Positions 8,551-18,582 of a stretch of 64,000 nucleotides of DNA are shown here, one piece after another. This DNA is from Novosphingobium profundi (GTDB lineage Bacteria > Pseudomonadota > Alphaproteobacteria > Sphingomonadales > Sphingomonadaceae), in NCBI RefSeq assembly GCF_018491765.1, contig NZ_JABWCU010000017.1, positions 62,001 to 126,000 of the forward strand. The letters run 5' to 3'. Position numbers and translations under genes: made by a program. Every line of letters begins with the position of its first letter. Position 1 is the stretch's first letter. The notes beneath the pieces were generated by a model. That model saw nothing but the letters and a program-made list of their open reading frames with translations. It was not told where the DNA came from and did no database searches.

Positions 8551-9765
8551 ATGGAGATCGACACACTCTGGACCAACGCCCGGCTCGCCACGATGGCCGA
8601 GCCACGCGGGACCGGCGATGCCCTGGGCACGATTGCGAACGGTGTGATCGCCGCACGCGCAGGCCGCATCATCCACGTCGGCCCTGCGACCGGGGCGCCC
8701 GCCTTCGCCGCACAGCGCACGATCGACTGCGCAGGGCGCTGGATCACGCCCGGGTTGGTCGATTGCCACACGCACCTCGTCTTCGGCGGCAACCGTTCGC
8801 ACGAATTCGAGATGCGTCTCGAAGGGGCAAGCTACGAAGAGATCGCGCGCGCCGGGGGCGGCATTGTCTCGACCATGCAGGCCACCCGCGCGGCGGGTGA
8901 GGACGAACTCGTCGCCAGCGCCCTGCCCCGTCTCGACGCCTTGCTGGCCGAGGGCGTCACCACGATCGAGATCAAATCGGGCTACGGGCTCGACGTCGAG
9001 AGCGAGCTGTCGCTGCTGCGCGCCGCCCGGAAACTCGGCACGCTTCGCCCGATCCGCGTGGTGACGACCTTCCTCGGCGCCCACGCCCTGCCGCCCGAAT
9101 TCGCCGGCAATCCGGACGGCTACATCGACCTCGTGTGCACCCGAATGCTGCCGCGCGTGGCCGAGGAAGGGCTCGCCGACGCGGTCGATGCCTTTTGCGA
9201 GGGCATCGGCTTTTCGCCCGAACAGACGCGGCGCGTGTTCGATGCGGCGCGCGCGCTGGGCCTGCCGGTCAAGCTTCACGCCGAGCAGCTTTCCAATCTT
9301 CACGGCGCCCGGCTCGCGGCGAGCTACGGCGCGCTTTCGGCCGATCACCTCGAGCACCTCGACGAAGACGGCATTGCCGCGATGGCGCAGAGCGGCACCG
9401 TCGCAACCCTCTTGCCCGGCGCCTTCTATTTCTGCCGCGAGACCAGACTGCCCCCGGTCGCAGCCTTGCGCGCGGGCGGCGTGCCGATCGCGCTTGCGAC
9501 CGACTGCAACCCGGGCACCTCGCCGCTGACCTCGCTGCTCCTCACCCTGAACATGGGCGCGACGCTGTTTCGCCTGACCGTGCCCGAATGCCTGGCTGGC
9601 GTCACGCGCAACGCCGCGCGCGCGCTGGGCCTGGCCCACGAACTGGGCACGCTCGAAGTGGGCAAGGCCTGCGACCTTGCCATCTGGGACATCGAGCGCC
9701 CGGCCGACCTTGTCTACCGCATGGGGTTCAATCCCCTCCATGCGCGCATCTGGAGTGGAAAATGA
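8551..9765 (+). CDS. hutI: Imidazolonepropionase
   Basis: 404-residue zinc amidohydrolase that hydrolyses 4-imidazolone-5-propanoate to N-formimidoyl-L-glutamate. Visible motifs are VDCHTHLVF (HxH metal site), NRSHEFEMR (substrate loop), the His in KLHAEQLSN, DHLEHLDED and TDCNPGTSPL. Length is typical. No strong ribosome site precedes the ATG. Its TGA stop overlaps the hutH ATG (ATGA), so the pair is translationally coupled. Confidence 0.96.
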   Translation: MEIDTLWTNARLATMAEPRGTGDALGTIANGVIAARAGRIIHVGPATGAPAFAAQRTIDCAGRWITPGLVDCHTHLVFGGNRSHEFEMRLEGASYEEIARAGGGIVSTMQATRAAGEDELVASALPRLDALLAEGVTTIEIKSGYGLDVESELSLLRAARKLGTLRPIRVVTTFLGAHALPPEFAGNPDGYIDLVCTRMLPRVAEEGLADAVDAFCEGIGFSPEQTRRVFDAARALGLPVKLHAEQLSNLHGARLAASYGALSADHLEHLDEDGIAAMAQSGTVATLLPGAFYFCRETRLPPVAALRAGGVPIALATDCNPGTSPLTSLLLTLNMGATLFRLTVPECLAGVTRNAARALGLAHELGTLEVGKACDLAIWDIERPADLVYRMGFNPLHARIWSGK

Positions 9766-11291
9766 CCCAAGTCCTGCTGATCCCCGGCGCGGTAAGCCTG
9801 GCCGATTGGCGCGCGATCTACCGCGGCGCCGCGCTCAGCCTCGACCCGTCCTGCGCGCCCAAGGTCGCGGCGAGCGCGGCGGCGATTGCGCGCATCCTTG
9901 CCAAGGGCGAGCCCGTCTACGGCATCAACACCGGCTTTGGTAAGCTTGCCAGCGTGCGCATCGCGGACGAGGACCTCGCCGTGCTCCAGCGCAACATCGT
10001 GCTCAGCCACGCGGCAGGCACCGGGGCGCCCTCGCCGGTTCCCGTGATCCGCCTGATGATGGCGCTCAAGCTCGCCAGCCTCGCGCAAGGGGCCTCGGGC
10101 GTGCGCCGCGAAACGCTCGCCCTGCTCGAGGCGATGCTGGCCAAAGGGCTGACCCCGGTGGTGCCGTGCCAGGGCTCGGTCGGCGCGAGCGGCGATCTGG
10201 CCCCGCTCTCGCACATGGCCGCAACGATGATCGGCGTGGGCGAAATCTTCGTGGGAGACGCGCGCCTTCCCGCCATCGAGGCGCTCGAACGCGCCGGACT
10301 TGCCCCGCTCGAACTCGGCCCCAAGGAAGGCCTTGCGCTTCTCAATGGCACGCAGTTCTCGACCGCCAACGCGCTGGCCGGACTGTTCGAGACCGAATTG
10401 CTGTTCCGCTCCGCGCTTATCACCGGCGCGCTTTCGACCGAGGCCGCGAAGGGCTCGGACACCCCCTTCGATCCGCGCATCCACGCGCTGCGCCGCCATC
10501 GCGGCCAGATCGAGGTGGCCGACGCGCTGCGCGCGCTGATGGCCGGCTCGGCGATCCGCGCCAGCCACGTCGAAAACGATGCACGCGTGCAGGACCCCTA
10601 TTGCCTACGCTGCCAGCCCCAGGTCATGGGCGCCGCGCTCGACGTGCTGCGCCAGGCCGCGACGACGCTCGAGATCGAGGCCAACGGCGTCTCGGACAAC
10701 CCGCTGATCTTCCCGGAAGCCGACGAAGCCCTTTCGGGCGGCAACTTCCACGCCGAACCCGTCGCCTTCGCCGCCGACATGATCGCCATGGCCGTGTGCG
10801 AGATCGGCTCGATTGCCGAGCGGCGCCTCGCCATGCTGATCGACCCCGCGCTTTCGGGCCTGCCCGCCTTCCTCACCCCGCGGCCCGGGCTCAATTCGGG
10901 TTTCATGATCCCCCAGGTGACGGCGGCCGCGCTGGTCTCGGAGAACAAGCAGCGTGCGTTCCCCGCCAGTGTCGATTCGATCCCGACTTCGGCCAACCAG
11001 GAGGACCACGTCTCGATGGCCGCACACGGCGCGCGGCGCCTGATGGAGATGGCCGAGAACGCGACCGCCGTGCTCGGCATCGAGCTTCTCGCCGCCGTGC
11101 AGGGGATGGAGTTCCACGCACCGCTCGCCTCCTCGGGCGCGCTCGAGGCCGCGCGCACGCTGCTGCGCACCCAGGTTCCCGCGCTGGCCGACGACCGCCA
11201 CTTCCACCCCGACATGGAGGCCGCCAACGCGCTGATCCGCTCGGGCGCGCTCGCGGCCGTCGCCGACACGTTGCTGCCCGAGGTCTCATGA
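9762..11291 (+). CDS. hutH: Histidine ammonia-lyase
   Basis: 509-residue enzyme that deaminates L-histidine to urocanate, the first step of the pathway. The Ala-Ser-Gly triad that cyclises to the MIO electrophile is visible in SVGASGDLAPLSH (about residues 142-144). YGINTGFGKL near residue 53 and the NGTQFSTANAL, NDARVQDPYCLRC and QEDHVSM segments are also family hallmarks. The start is the ATG overlapping the hutI stop; the longer upstream reading is a shadow of hutI. Its stop overlaps the hutG start. Confidence 0.97.
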   Translation: MTQVLLIPGAVSLADWRAIYRGAALSLDPSCAPKVAASAAAIARILAKGEPVYGINTGFGKLASVRIADEDLAVLQRNIVLSHAAGTGAPSPVPVIRLMMALKLASLAQGASGVRRETLALLEAMLAKGLTPVVPCQGSVGASGDLAPLSHMAATMIGVGEIFVGDARLPAIEALERAGLAPLELGPKEGLALLNGTQFSTANALAGLFETELLFRSALITGALSTEAAKGSDTPFDPRIHALRRHRGQIEVADALRALMAGSAIRASHVENDARVQDPYCLRCQPQVMGAALDVLRQAATTLEIEANGVSDNPLIFPEADEALSGGNFHAEPVAFAADMIAMAVCEIGSIAERRLAMLIDPALSGLPAFLTPRPGLNSGFMIPQVTAAALVSENKQRAFPASVDSIPTSANQEDHVSMAAHGARRLMEMAENATAVLGIELLAAVQGMEFHAPLASSGALEAARTLLRTQVPALADDRHFHPDMEAANALIRSGALAAVADTLLPEVS

Positions 11292-12094
11292 CCGATTGGC
11301 TGGACATCCATCGCGGGGAGGCGCCGCTCCTCGTCGCCTTTCCGCACACCGGCACCGAGCTCGCAGACGCGGAAGGCGCGTTCGTCTCGCCCTGGCTTGC
11401 GCGGCGCGATGCCGACTGGTGGGTGGATGAACTTTATGCCTTTGCCCGCGATCTCGGCGCCACGACGGTGCGCACGCGCATTTCGCGCAGCGTGATCGAC
11501 GTCAACCGCGACCCTTCGGGTGCCTCGCTCTATCCGGGGCAGGCAACGACCGAACTGTGCCCGACGACCACTTTCGACGGTCAACGGCTCTACGCCCATG
11601 CCGCGCCGGACGAGGCCGAAATTGCGCGGCGCCGCACGCTCTGGTTCGATCCCTACCATTCCGCCCTGGGAGACGAACGCACGCGCCTTCGCGACGCGCA
11701 CGGCAAAGTCGTGCTCTACGACGCGCATTCGATCCGCAGCGCGATCCCGCGCCTGTTCGACGGTGAACTGCCCGTCTTCAACCTGGGCACCAACGGCGGC
11801 GCGACCTGCGACCCCGCGCTCGAAGCCGAAATCGCTACGCTCTGTGCCGCCTCGGGCCTGCCGCACGTCGTCAACGGCCGCTTCAAGGGGGGCTGGACCA
11901 CGCGCCATTACGGACGGCCCGCCGAAGGCTTCCACGCGGTGCAGATGGAACTCGCCATGCGCGCCTACCTCAACGAGCCCGAAGCGCCCGACGAAACCAA
12001 CTGGCCCGCCCCCATCTCGCCCCCACGCGCCGCCACCCTCACCCCGATCCTGCACGACGTGCTCGAAGCCTGCCTCGCCTTCGCCCGTTCCTGA
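11288..12094 (+). CDS. hutG: N-formylglutamate deformylase
   Basis: 268-residue member of the N-formylglutamate amidohydrolase family. It cleaves N-formyl-L-glutamate to glutamate and formate, the last step of the HutF/HutG branch. Visible family segments are VAFPHTGTEL, SRSVIDVNRDPSG, DPYHSAL, YDAHSIRS and NGRFKGGWTTRHYG. The ATG overlaps the hutH stop (ATGA). With hutF present, this is the deformylase rather than the formiminoglutamase that is also called HutG. Confidence 0.95.
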   Translation: MTDWLDIHRGEAPLLVAFPHTGTELADAEGAFVSPWLARRDADWWVDELYAFARDLGATTVRTRISRSVIDVNRDPSGASLYPGQATTELCPTTTFDGQRLYAHAAPDEAEIARRRTLWFDPYHSALGDERTRLRDAHGKVVLYDAHSIRSAIPRLFDGELPVFNLGTNGGATCDPALEAEIATLCAASGLPHVVNGRFKGGWTTRHYGRPAEGFHAVQMELAMRAYLNEPEAPDETNWPAPISPPRAATLTPILHDVLEACLAFARS

Positions 12095-12111
12095 CCTGAA
12101 GGAAAATGCCC

Positions 12112-13779
12112 ATGACCCGTCTCGACAACGCCCGCGTGATCAAGCCCGCGACCGGCACGACGCTCACCGCGAAATCCTGGCTCACCGAAGCGCCGATGCG
12201 CATGCTGATGAACAACCTCCACCCCGACGTCGCCGAGCGCCCCGAAGAGCTGGTCGTCTATGGCGGCATCGGGCGCGCCGCGCGCGACTGGGAAAGCTAC
12301 GATAAAATCGTCGAGACCCTCAAGCGCCTGAACGAGGACGAGACCCTGCTGGTCCAGTCGGGCAAGCCGGTCGGCGTGTTCCGCACCCACGCCGATGCGC
12401 CGCGCGTGCTCATCGCCAATTCGAACCTCGTGCCCAACTGGGCCAACTGGGAGCATTTCAACGAGCTCGATAAGAAGGGTCTTGCCATGTACGGCCAGAT
12501 GACCGCGGGCTCGTGGATCTACATCGGCGCGCAAGGGATCGTTCAGGGCACTTACGAGACTTTCGTCGAGATGGGCCGCCAGCACCACGGCGGCGATCTT
12601 GCGGGCAAGTGGCTGCTGACGGCGGGGCTTGGCGGCATGGGCGGCGCGCAGCCGCTCGCGGCCGTCATGGCAGGCGCCTCGTGCCTGGCCATCGAATGCC
12701 AGCCAAGCCGCATCGAGTTTCGCCTGCGCACCGGCTACCTCGACCGTTCGGCGACCACCATCGAGGAGGCCATGGCGATCATCGAGGAGGCCAATGCCGC
12801 GAAGAAGCCGGTCTCGGTCGGCCTGCTCGGCAACGCCGCCGAGATCCTGCCCGAACTCTACGCGCGCGGCATCCGCCCTGACCTCCTGACCGACCAGACT
12901 TCGGCGCACGATCCGTTCAACGGCTACCTCCCCGCCGGATGGAGCGTGGCCGAATGGATGGAAAAGCGCGAGAGCGATCCCGCCGCCGTTGCCCGGGCGG
13001 CGCGCGCCTCGATGGCGACCCACGTCAAGGCCATGCTCGCCTTCCAGGCCGACGGCGTGCCCACCACCGACTACGGCAACAACGTCCGCCAGATGGCCTT
13101 CGAGGAAGGGGTCGCGGACGCCTTTGCCTTCCCCGGCTTCGTGCCCGCCTATATCCGCCCGCTGTTCTGCCGGGGCGTCGGGCCCTTCCGCTGGGCCGCG
13201 CTTTCGGGCGATCCCGAGGACATCTACAAGACCGATGCCAAGGTGAAGGAGCTGCTGCCCGACGACACGCACCTGCACACCTGGCTCGACATGGCGCGCG
13301 AGAAGATCCAGTTCCAGGGCCTGCCCGCGCGCATTTGCTGGGTGGGCCTGGGCGACCGCCACCGGCTCGGCCTCGCCTTCAACGAGATGGTCGCGAAAGG
13401 TGAACTCAAGGCCCCGGTCGTGATCGGGCGCGACCACCTCGATTCGGGCTCGGTCGCCTCGCCCAACCGCGAGACAGAGGCCATGAAGGACGGTTCGGAC
13501 GCCGTCTCCGACTGGCCGCTCCTCAATGCCCTGCTCAACACGGCGAGCGGCGCGACCTGGGTCTCGCTCCACCACGGCGGAGGTGTGGGCATGGGCTTCT
13601 CGCAGCACGCGGGCATGGTGATCGTCGCCGACGGCACCGAGGCCGCCGCCAAGCGTCTTGAGCGAGTGCTCTGGAACGACCCGGCGACCGGCGTCATGCG
13701 CCACGCCGATGCGGGCTACGCGATCGCACTCGACTGCGCGCGCGAGAAAGGCCTCGACCTGCCCGGCATAACCGGGTGA
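12112..13779 (+). CDS. hutU: Urocanate hydratase
   Basis: 555-residue NAD-dependent enzyme converting urocanate to 4-imidazolone-5-propanoate. Visible features are the glycine-rich GLGGMGGAQPLA Rossmann-type segment (about residue 175), QTSAHDPFNGY, and the signature around ICWVGLGDRHRLG (about residue 405). HHGGGVGMGFSQHAG follows near the C-terminus. Two in-frame ATGs exist six bases apart; 12112 is preferred because GAAGGA lies about eight bases upstream of it. It is last in hutIHGU, followed by a hairpin. Confidence 0.96.
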   Translation: MTRLDNARVIKPATGTTLTAKSWLTEAPMRMLMNNLHPDVAERPEELVVYGGIGRAARDWESYDKIVETLKRLNEDETLLVQSGKPVGVFRTHADAPRVLIANSNLVPNWANWEHFNELDKKGLAMYGQMTAGSWIYIGAQGIVQGTYETFVEMGRQHHGGDLAGKWLLTAGLGGMGGAQPLAAVMAGASCLAIECQPSRIEFRLRTGYLDRSATTIEEAMAIIEEANAAKKPVSVGLLGNAAEILPELYARGIRPDLLTDQTSAHDPFNGYLPAGWSVAEWMEKRESDPAAVARAARASMATHVKAMLAFQADGVPTTDYGNNVRQMAFEEGVADAFAFPGFVPAYIRPLFCRGVGPFRWAALSGDPEDIYKTDAKVKELLPDDTHLHTWLDMAREKIQFQGLPARICWVGLGDRHRLGLAFNEMVAKGELKAPVVIGRDHLDSGSVASPNRETEAMKDGSDAVSDWPLLNALLNTASGATWVSLHHGGGVGMGFSQHAGMVIVADGTEAAAKRLERVLWNDPATGVMRHADAGYAIALDCAREKGLDLPGITG

Positions 13780-13801
13780 GCGGGGCCCTGCGGCCTGCAT
13801 G

Positions 13802-13835
13802 GCGCGGGGTTGGAGCCTAAGGCGTTTCCCCGCGC
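13802..13835. terminator. Hairpin between convergent hutU and GH3 gene
   Basis: An 8-bp stem GCGCGGGG/CCCCGCGC encloses a short GCC/GGC stem. It sits in the 79-base gap between two convergent genes. A role as a shared terminator is inferred; T-runs are short. Confidence 0.5.
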
Positions 13836-13858
13836 GCGTTGGCTAGCACACCGGGCGA

Positions 13859-16075
13859 TCAGTCCTTCCAACTGCGCGCTGAGAGCGCGACCGTGACCGG
13901 CTCGCCCAGATGCTCGGCATCCTCGCCCAGCGCGAAGGCATAGGTTCCGCGCGCGATCGTCCAGCCCTTGCCGTTCCAGTCGGCCAGAAGCCGCGGATCG
14001 ATCGTGACGGAGACCTCGCGGCTTTCCCCCGGGGCCAACTCCACCCGGGCGAAACCGACCAGCCGCTGGCGCGCCTTGCCATTGCGACTTACCAGATAGA
14101 CCTGCGCCACGTCGGCCCCGGCGCGCGCGCCGGTGTTCGTGACATGAAATCGCGCGGTTGCGCCATCGCTGGCAAGCCCGCCCGCGGCGAAGCGGCTATA
14201 GCTCAACCCGTAGCCGAACGGGAACAACGCCTTCTTTCCCTCGCGCGCGTTCCAGCGATAGCCCAGGTCCGAACCCTCGATGTCGTAATTGACGCTCAGC
14301 CGTGTATCGGGCGTCGGTGGATCGCCCGCGAAGTTGGGGTCGAGCGTGGCAAAGCCGTCGACCTTGGGACGGGGCAGATCGGCCTCGCTCGCCGGGAACG
14401 TGATCGGAAGGTGTCCCGAAGGGTTGGTCTCGCCGAACAGGACCGAGGCGATCGCATCGGCCCCGCGCGCGCCCGGATACCAGGCCTCGAGCACGGCGGC
14501 GGTCTTGTCCAGCCATGGCATGATCACGGGATTGCCCGTCTCAAGGACGACGATCGTGCGCGGGTTGGCCGCGCTGACCGCAGCGATCAGCGCGTCCTGC
14601 CCCTCGGGCAGGGTCAGGTCGGGTTGGTCGGCCCCTTCCGTCGCCCACTTGGTGGCGAAGACGATCACGATTTCGGCCTCGCGCGCGAGGTTCACCGCAT
14701 CCGAAATGTAGCGTCCATTGGCGTAGCGCACCCGTGCCTCGGGAGCCATTTCCCGGATCGCCTTCAGCGGAACCGACCGCTGGAACTGCTGGGTGATGAA
14801 GGCGGCGAAGGGCCCCTCCCCACCCATCGGGATCGATGCCGCCGGGCCGCCTTCGCCCTGCACCTGGCTGGAACCCGCGCCCGAGAGAACACCTGTGTCC
14901 GCGTACCCGCCGATCACGGCGATACTTTTGGCCGAGCGCGCCAGCGGCAAGACATCGCCTTCATTGCGCAAGAGCACGATGCCCTGCTTCGCGGTCTCGA
15001 GCGCGACAGCCCCATTCGCGGCAAAATCGATCGGCTGTCCCGGCGTCGCGGAATGCGCATCGAGGCCATTGGCGTAGATCGCCCAGAGGATGCGCCGGTT
15101 CATGTCGTCGAGCCGCCGGGCATAGCGCGGATCGGCCTTGGCCGCCGCCGCCAGCTTGTCGGCGAAAAAGACCGCCGGGTCGAGCTGCTCGCCCGATTGC
15201 TGGTCGAGGCCGTTCAGCGCCGCGTCGAGCCCCGGCACCGCGCCCCAGTCCGACATGACGAAGCCCTTGTAGCCCCAGTCGCGCTTGAGCACGGTGTTGA
15301 GCAGGTAATCGCTCGAACAGGCCTGGTGGCCGAGCACACGGTTGTAGGCGCACATGACCGCGCCCGGATTGCCGATCTCGAGGCCGATCTGGAAGGCCAG
15401 CAGGTCGCTCTCGCGCGCGGCGGCATCGGAGATGCGGACGTCGGCGAACTTGCGCCCGGTCTCCTGGCCATTGAGCGCGAAATGCTTGATCGTCGAGATG
15501 ATGTGGTTGGACTGAATGCCCGCGATGGCATTGCCCACGAGCACGCCCGAAAGCAGCGGGTCTTCCGAGAAATACTCGAAGGTGCGCCCATTGCGCGGAT
15601 CGCGCATGAGATTGGTGCCGCCCGCCAGCAGCACGTTGAAGCCCTTGGCGCGCGCTTCCGAGCCGATCATCGCTCCGCCCTCGCCCAGCAGGCCCGGATT
15701 CCACGAAGACGCCATCGCAAGGCCCGAGGGCAAGGCCGTGGCGCCGTCGCCGCGCGCACCCATCACCCAGGAAACCCCCAGGCTGGCATCGGTCTCGCGC
15801 AAGGACGGGACGCCGAGCCGCGCGATCCCCGCGATGTAGCCCGCACCGACCACCGCGTCCGCCGGCAGTTCCAGTGGCCCCATCAGTGGCATGGCCAGCG
15901 GCCCGTGCGTGAGCACTGTCTTTTCCTCGGGTTGCATGCGCTCGAGCGTCGCTTGCGCGCGCGCTTCGGGGCTGGCGGGGGAGGACGTCGCGGATTGCGC
16001 CGCGACATGGGCCGGGGCTAGCACCGCGGCCAGGGCCAGACCGGCCGCTCCGAAAATGAGATCGCTTCGCGTCAT
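13859..16075 (-). CDS. Glycoside hydrolase family 3 beta-glucosidase, secreted
   Basis: 738-residue GH3 enzyme that should release sugars from beta-glycosides. A signal peptide (MTRSDLIFGAAGLALAAV..., ending AAQ) points to export to the periplasm. The N-terminal barrel carries the nucleophile Asp in GFVMSDWGA (about residue 275) and the KHFALNGQE segment. The second domain and a C-terminal fibronectin-III-like domain (from about residue 640) complete the usual three-domain layout. The ATG at 16075 was picked for AGGAA just upstream. It lies in a cluster with a TonB receptor, a LacI regulator and a GH42-like enzyme, so the substrate is probably an oligosaccharide imported by that receptor. Confidence 0.92.
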   Translation of the reverse strand: MTRSDLIFGAAGLALAAVLAPAHVAAQSATSSPASPEARAQATLERMQPEEKTVLTHGPLAMPLMGPLELPADAVVGAGYIAGIARLGVPSLRETDASLGVSWVMGARGDGATALPSGLAMASSWNPGLLGEGGAMIGSEARAKGFNVLLAGGTNLMRDPRNGRTFEYFSEDPLLSGVLVGNAIAGIQSNHIISTIKHFALNGQETGRKFADVRISDAAARESDLLAFQIGLEIGNPGAVMCAYNRVLGHQACSSDYLLNTVLKRDWGYKGFVMSDWGAVPGLDAALNGLDQQSGEQLDPAVFFADKLAAAAKADPRYARRLDDMNRRILWAIYANGLDAHSATPGQPIDFAANGAVALETAKQGIVLLRNEGDVLPLARSAKSIAVIGGYADTGVLSGAGSSQVQGEGGPAASIPMGGEGPFAAFITQQFQRSVPLKAIREMAPEARVRYANGRYISDAVNLAREAEIVIVFATKWATEGADQPDLTLPEGQDALIAAVSAANPRTIVVLETGNPVIMPWLDKTAAVLEAWYPGARGADAIASVLFGETNPSGHLPITFPASEADLPRPKVDGFATLDPNFAGDPPTPDTRLSVNYDIEGSDLGYRWNAREGKKALFPFGYGLSYSRFAAGGLASDGATARFHVTNTGARAGADVAQVYLVSRNGKARQRLVGFARVELAPGESREVSVTIDPRLLADWNGKGWTIARGTYAFALGEDAEHLGEPVTVALSARSWKD

Positions 16076-16245
16076 CGGGAAGTTCCTTGGAATTTCAGCG
16101 CGTGGCGCAAGGGTGCCAACGTGCGGGGACCGGCATGACCGGGGAACAAACATGCCGGGCGCGGGGAGGAACCGCGCCCGGCGCCCCTCGTCGGATGGTG
16201 GAGAGAGCGGGACGAGGGGGAGAGCTATGGTGCGACCCGAGGCTC

Positions 16246-18489
16246 TTAGAACGTCATGCCGGCTCGCAGGCCGTAAGTACGGGGCGCCTCGATCCAGGCC
16301 GTCGCGGCCAGGCCCGAGGATGCCCCGGCCAACGTGATCTCGTTTTCGAGGTTCTTCACGTAGGCCTGGATGTAATAGCGATCCTCGGGTGCCTTGTAGG
16401 TCGCCGTCAGGTCGCTCTTGTGGAACGAGGGCTGGCGAAACTGCGAGAGATTGTTGAGGTCGGCCATGAAGTACTCCGAACTGAACTGCATGCGTCCGCC
16501 CACGTCGATCTGGGCGCCGCTCGCCAGCGGGAACGTGTGGGTATAAGCCACGGTCGCGGTGTACTTGGGCGAGTGATCGAGTGCCTTGCCCGACCAGCTG
16601 AAGTCGGGATAGTTGGTCGCATCCGGCGTGAAGTCGGCATAGCGCGCGTTGGTGTAGGCGAAGGTCAGGTCGACCCGGTCGTCCATGCCGGGCTGGATCG
16701 TCGATTCCAGTTCCACACCGTCGACCTTGGAACTGGCCGCATTGCGGATCAGCGTTGCGGGAACGGGCACGGTGACCACCTGGCTGACCTGCATGTCACT
16801 GTAATCGTAGTGGAAGACGGCACCAGTCAGGCGGAAAGCCGAACCGAAACGGAACTTGAAGCCCGCCTCGTAGGCCGTCAGCATTTCCGGATTGAAGTAA
16901 AGCGCGTCCTCGGTCAGCGCGCAGCCGACACCCGAGCCGGTCACGCAGCCGTCGTTGAAGCCACCCGCCTTGTAGCCGGTCGACACCGAACCGTAGATAA
17001 GCCCGAGACCCGGCGCATCGTAGTCGACGCCGATCTTCCAGGTGGTCTTCTTGAACGTGCGCGAGGCGATGTTTTCGTTGAGCACGCAGCGCAGCTCACC
17101 ACAGATGCTGGTGTCGGTATCGGCGAAATCGACCACGGTCGCCCCGTTGCGTGACTTGGCATCCTGCGTGTAGCGCAGCCCTCCGGTAAGGTGCAGGTCG
17201 GGCGTGATGTCGTAAGTCAACTGGCCGAAGGCCGCCTTCGAAACCGACTTGGTCGGGTCCTGCGGAAAGGCGAAATTGGTCGCCCCGGGAACGACCATGC
17301 TCGACAGCGGGCTACCCAGGCCGAACTCGAGACCACTGGTCTCGCGGAAGTAGTAGAGGCCCGCCTGCCCATGGAGCGGATTTCCGGTGCCGAAGGCCAT
17401 GCGCAGCTCGTGCGAGGACTGCGCGAAGTGCCCGGAGAACTGCGCCGGATTGTTGAGCACGCCAAAGAGCAGCAGGTTGCGCACGTCCTGGCGCTTGGAC
17501 TCGCGGTAGGAACCGAGATAGGTCAGCTGCAAGGGGCCGAAGTCATAAGTGAACTCGCCCATGACCCCGTAGGTCTTGTTGTCGCGCGCATTGCGGTATT
17601 CGGGCGCCACGGTCAGAGTGCGCTGCTCGTCGGCGGAAAGACGCACGTACTGCGGGTCGACGGTCGGCACGAGCGCGTCGGGGAAGAAGCGATCGAGCGT
17701 GACCCCGTTGCCGTTCACCCCCGACCCCTTGGTCCGCGAATAGTCCGCGACGATGACGAAATCGAGCTTCGAGCCGATCGTACCGCCCAGCGAAAGACGC
17801 CCCGACAAAGTTCTGGCATAAGGATCGTTGTCGTAGGCCGGATCGCCGTCGATCTTGTAGTAGGGGTCCTGCTGGTGGTAGTTCACCGCCGCGCGCAGGG
17901 CGAGGCTCTCGGTCAACGGAGTGTTGATCACCCCGGTCGCGTCGACCGTGTTGAAATTGCCGTAACCACCATCGAACTTCGCCTCGAAGTCGTCCTTGGG
18001 CCGGGCGGAAAGGACGTTGATGACGCCCGCGGTCGTATTGCGCCCGTAGAGCGTGCCCTGCGGCCCGCGCAGGACTTCGACGCGCTCGAGATCGTAGAAG
18101 CTGCCCAACATGTCGGCAGGACGCGCGATGTAAACCCCGTCCTTGAGGAATGCGGCCGAGGGATCGCCCTTCTCGGTGGTGTCGGTGCTCGTCACGCCAC
18201 GGATCGAGATGCGCATGGCATCGCCGTTCTCGTTGAGCGCGACGTTGGGGACCATCTGGCCGAGCGAGCGCGCGTCGGTGATGCCGACGTCACGCAGCGT
18301 GTCGGCGCTGATCGCCGACATCGTCACCGGGGTCTTCGAAAGGACGGTGGCCACGCGGTTGGCCGTGACGATGATGTCGCCGTTCGCGACGTCCTGCGCC
18401 TGGGGTTCGGCCCCGGCTTCCTGCGCCTGGACGGATTGCGCCATGCAAATCGTGAGGCAGGCAACGCCAGCCAGCAAACATGCCCTCAT
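16246..18489 (-). CDS. TonB-dependent receptor of the oligosaccharide locus
   Basis: 747-residue receptor with a signal peptide (MRACLLAGVACLTICMAQ..., cleavage after VQAQ) and a TonB-box-like DIIVTANR near residue 40. The plug contains VEVLRGPQGTLYGRNTTAG, and the barrel ends in GMTF. The ATG at 18489 has GGAGAGGG upstream. Unlike the receptor at 3919-6129 it lacks siderophore-type segments and has tandem LacI-type operators upstream, so carbohydrate uptake is more likely. It is transcribed toward the GH3 gene (170-base gap), probably as one unit. Confidence 0.9.
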   Translation of the reverse strand: MRACLLAGVACLTICMAQSVQAQEAGAEPQAQDVANGDIIVTANRVATVLSKTPVTMSAISADTLRDVGITDARSLGQMVPNVALNENGDAMRISIRGVTSTDTTEKGDPSAAFLKDGVYIARPADMLGSFYDLERVEVLRGPQGTLYGRNTTAGVINVLSARPKDDFEAKFDGGYGNFNTVDATGVINTPLTESLALRAAVNYHQQDPYYKIDGDPAYDNDPYARTLSGRLSLGGTIGSKLDFVIVADYSRTKGSGVNGNGVTLDRFFPDALVPTVDPQYVRLSADEQRTLTVAPEYRNARDNKTYGVMGEFTYDFGPLQLTYLGSYRESKRQDVRNLLLFGVLNNPAQFSGHFAQSSHELRMAFGTGNPLHGQAGLYYFRETSGLEFGLGSPLSSMVVPGATNFAFPQDPTKSVSKAAFGQLTYDITPDLHLTGGLRYTQDAKSRNGATVVDFADTDTSICGELRCVLNENIASRTFKKTTWKIGVDYDAPGLGLIYGSVSTGYKAGGFNDGCVTGSGVGCALTEDALYFNPEMLTAYEAGFKFRFGSAFRLTGAVFHYDYSDMQVSQVVTVPVPATLIRNAASSKVDGVELESTIQPGMDDRVDLTFAYTNARYADFTPDATNYPDFSWSGKALDHSPKYTATVAYTHTFPLASGAQIDVGGRMQFSSEYFMADLNNLSQFRQPSFHKSDLTATYKAPEDRYYIQAYVKNLENEITLAGASSGLAATAWIEAPRTYGLRAGMTF

Positions 18490-18551
18490 CGGACCCTCTC
18501 CTGTTATCTCCGCTTCTTTGGCGAAGCGGTTGAGCCCAGAAATGGTCGGGA

Positions 18552-18567
18552 TTGACAGCGCTGTCAA
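18552..18567. promoter_or_regulatory. Perfect LacI-type operator (O1)
   Basis: TTGACAGCGCTGTCAA is a perfect 16-bp palindrome with the central CG-type symmetry of LacI/GalR operators. It lies in the spacer between the TonB receptor and the divergent LacI-family gene. Confidence 0.7.
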
Positions 18568-18582
18568 GACAGCGTTGTCAAT
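18568..18582. promoter_or_regulatory. Second, imperfect LacI-type operator (O2)
   Basis: GACAGCGTTGTCAAT repeats the core of O1 with one mismatch in its dyad. It directly abuts O1, so two dimers would sit about 16 bases apart, roughly one and a half helical turns. Confidence 0.6.

Noticed and set aside
13910..16021. Plus-strand open frame of about 700 codons over the GH3 gene
   Set aside because: Arg/Gly/Ala-rich shadow; the GH3 frame has signal peptide, ribosome site and catalytic motif.
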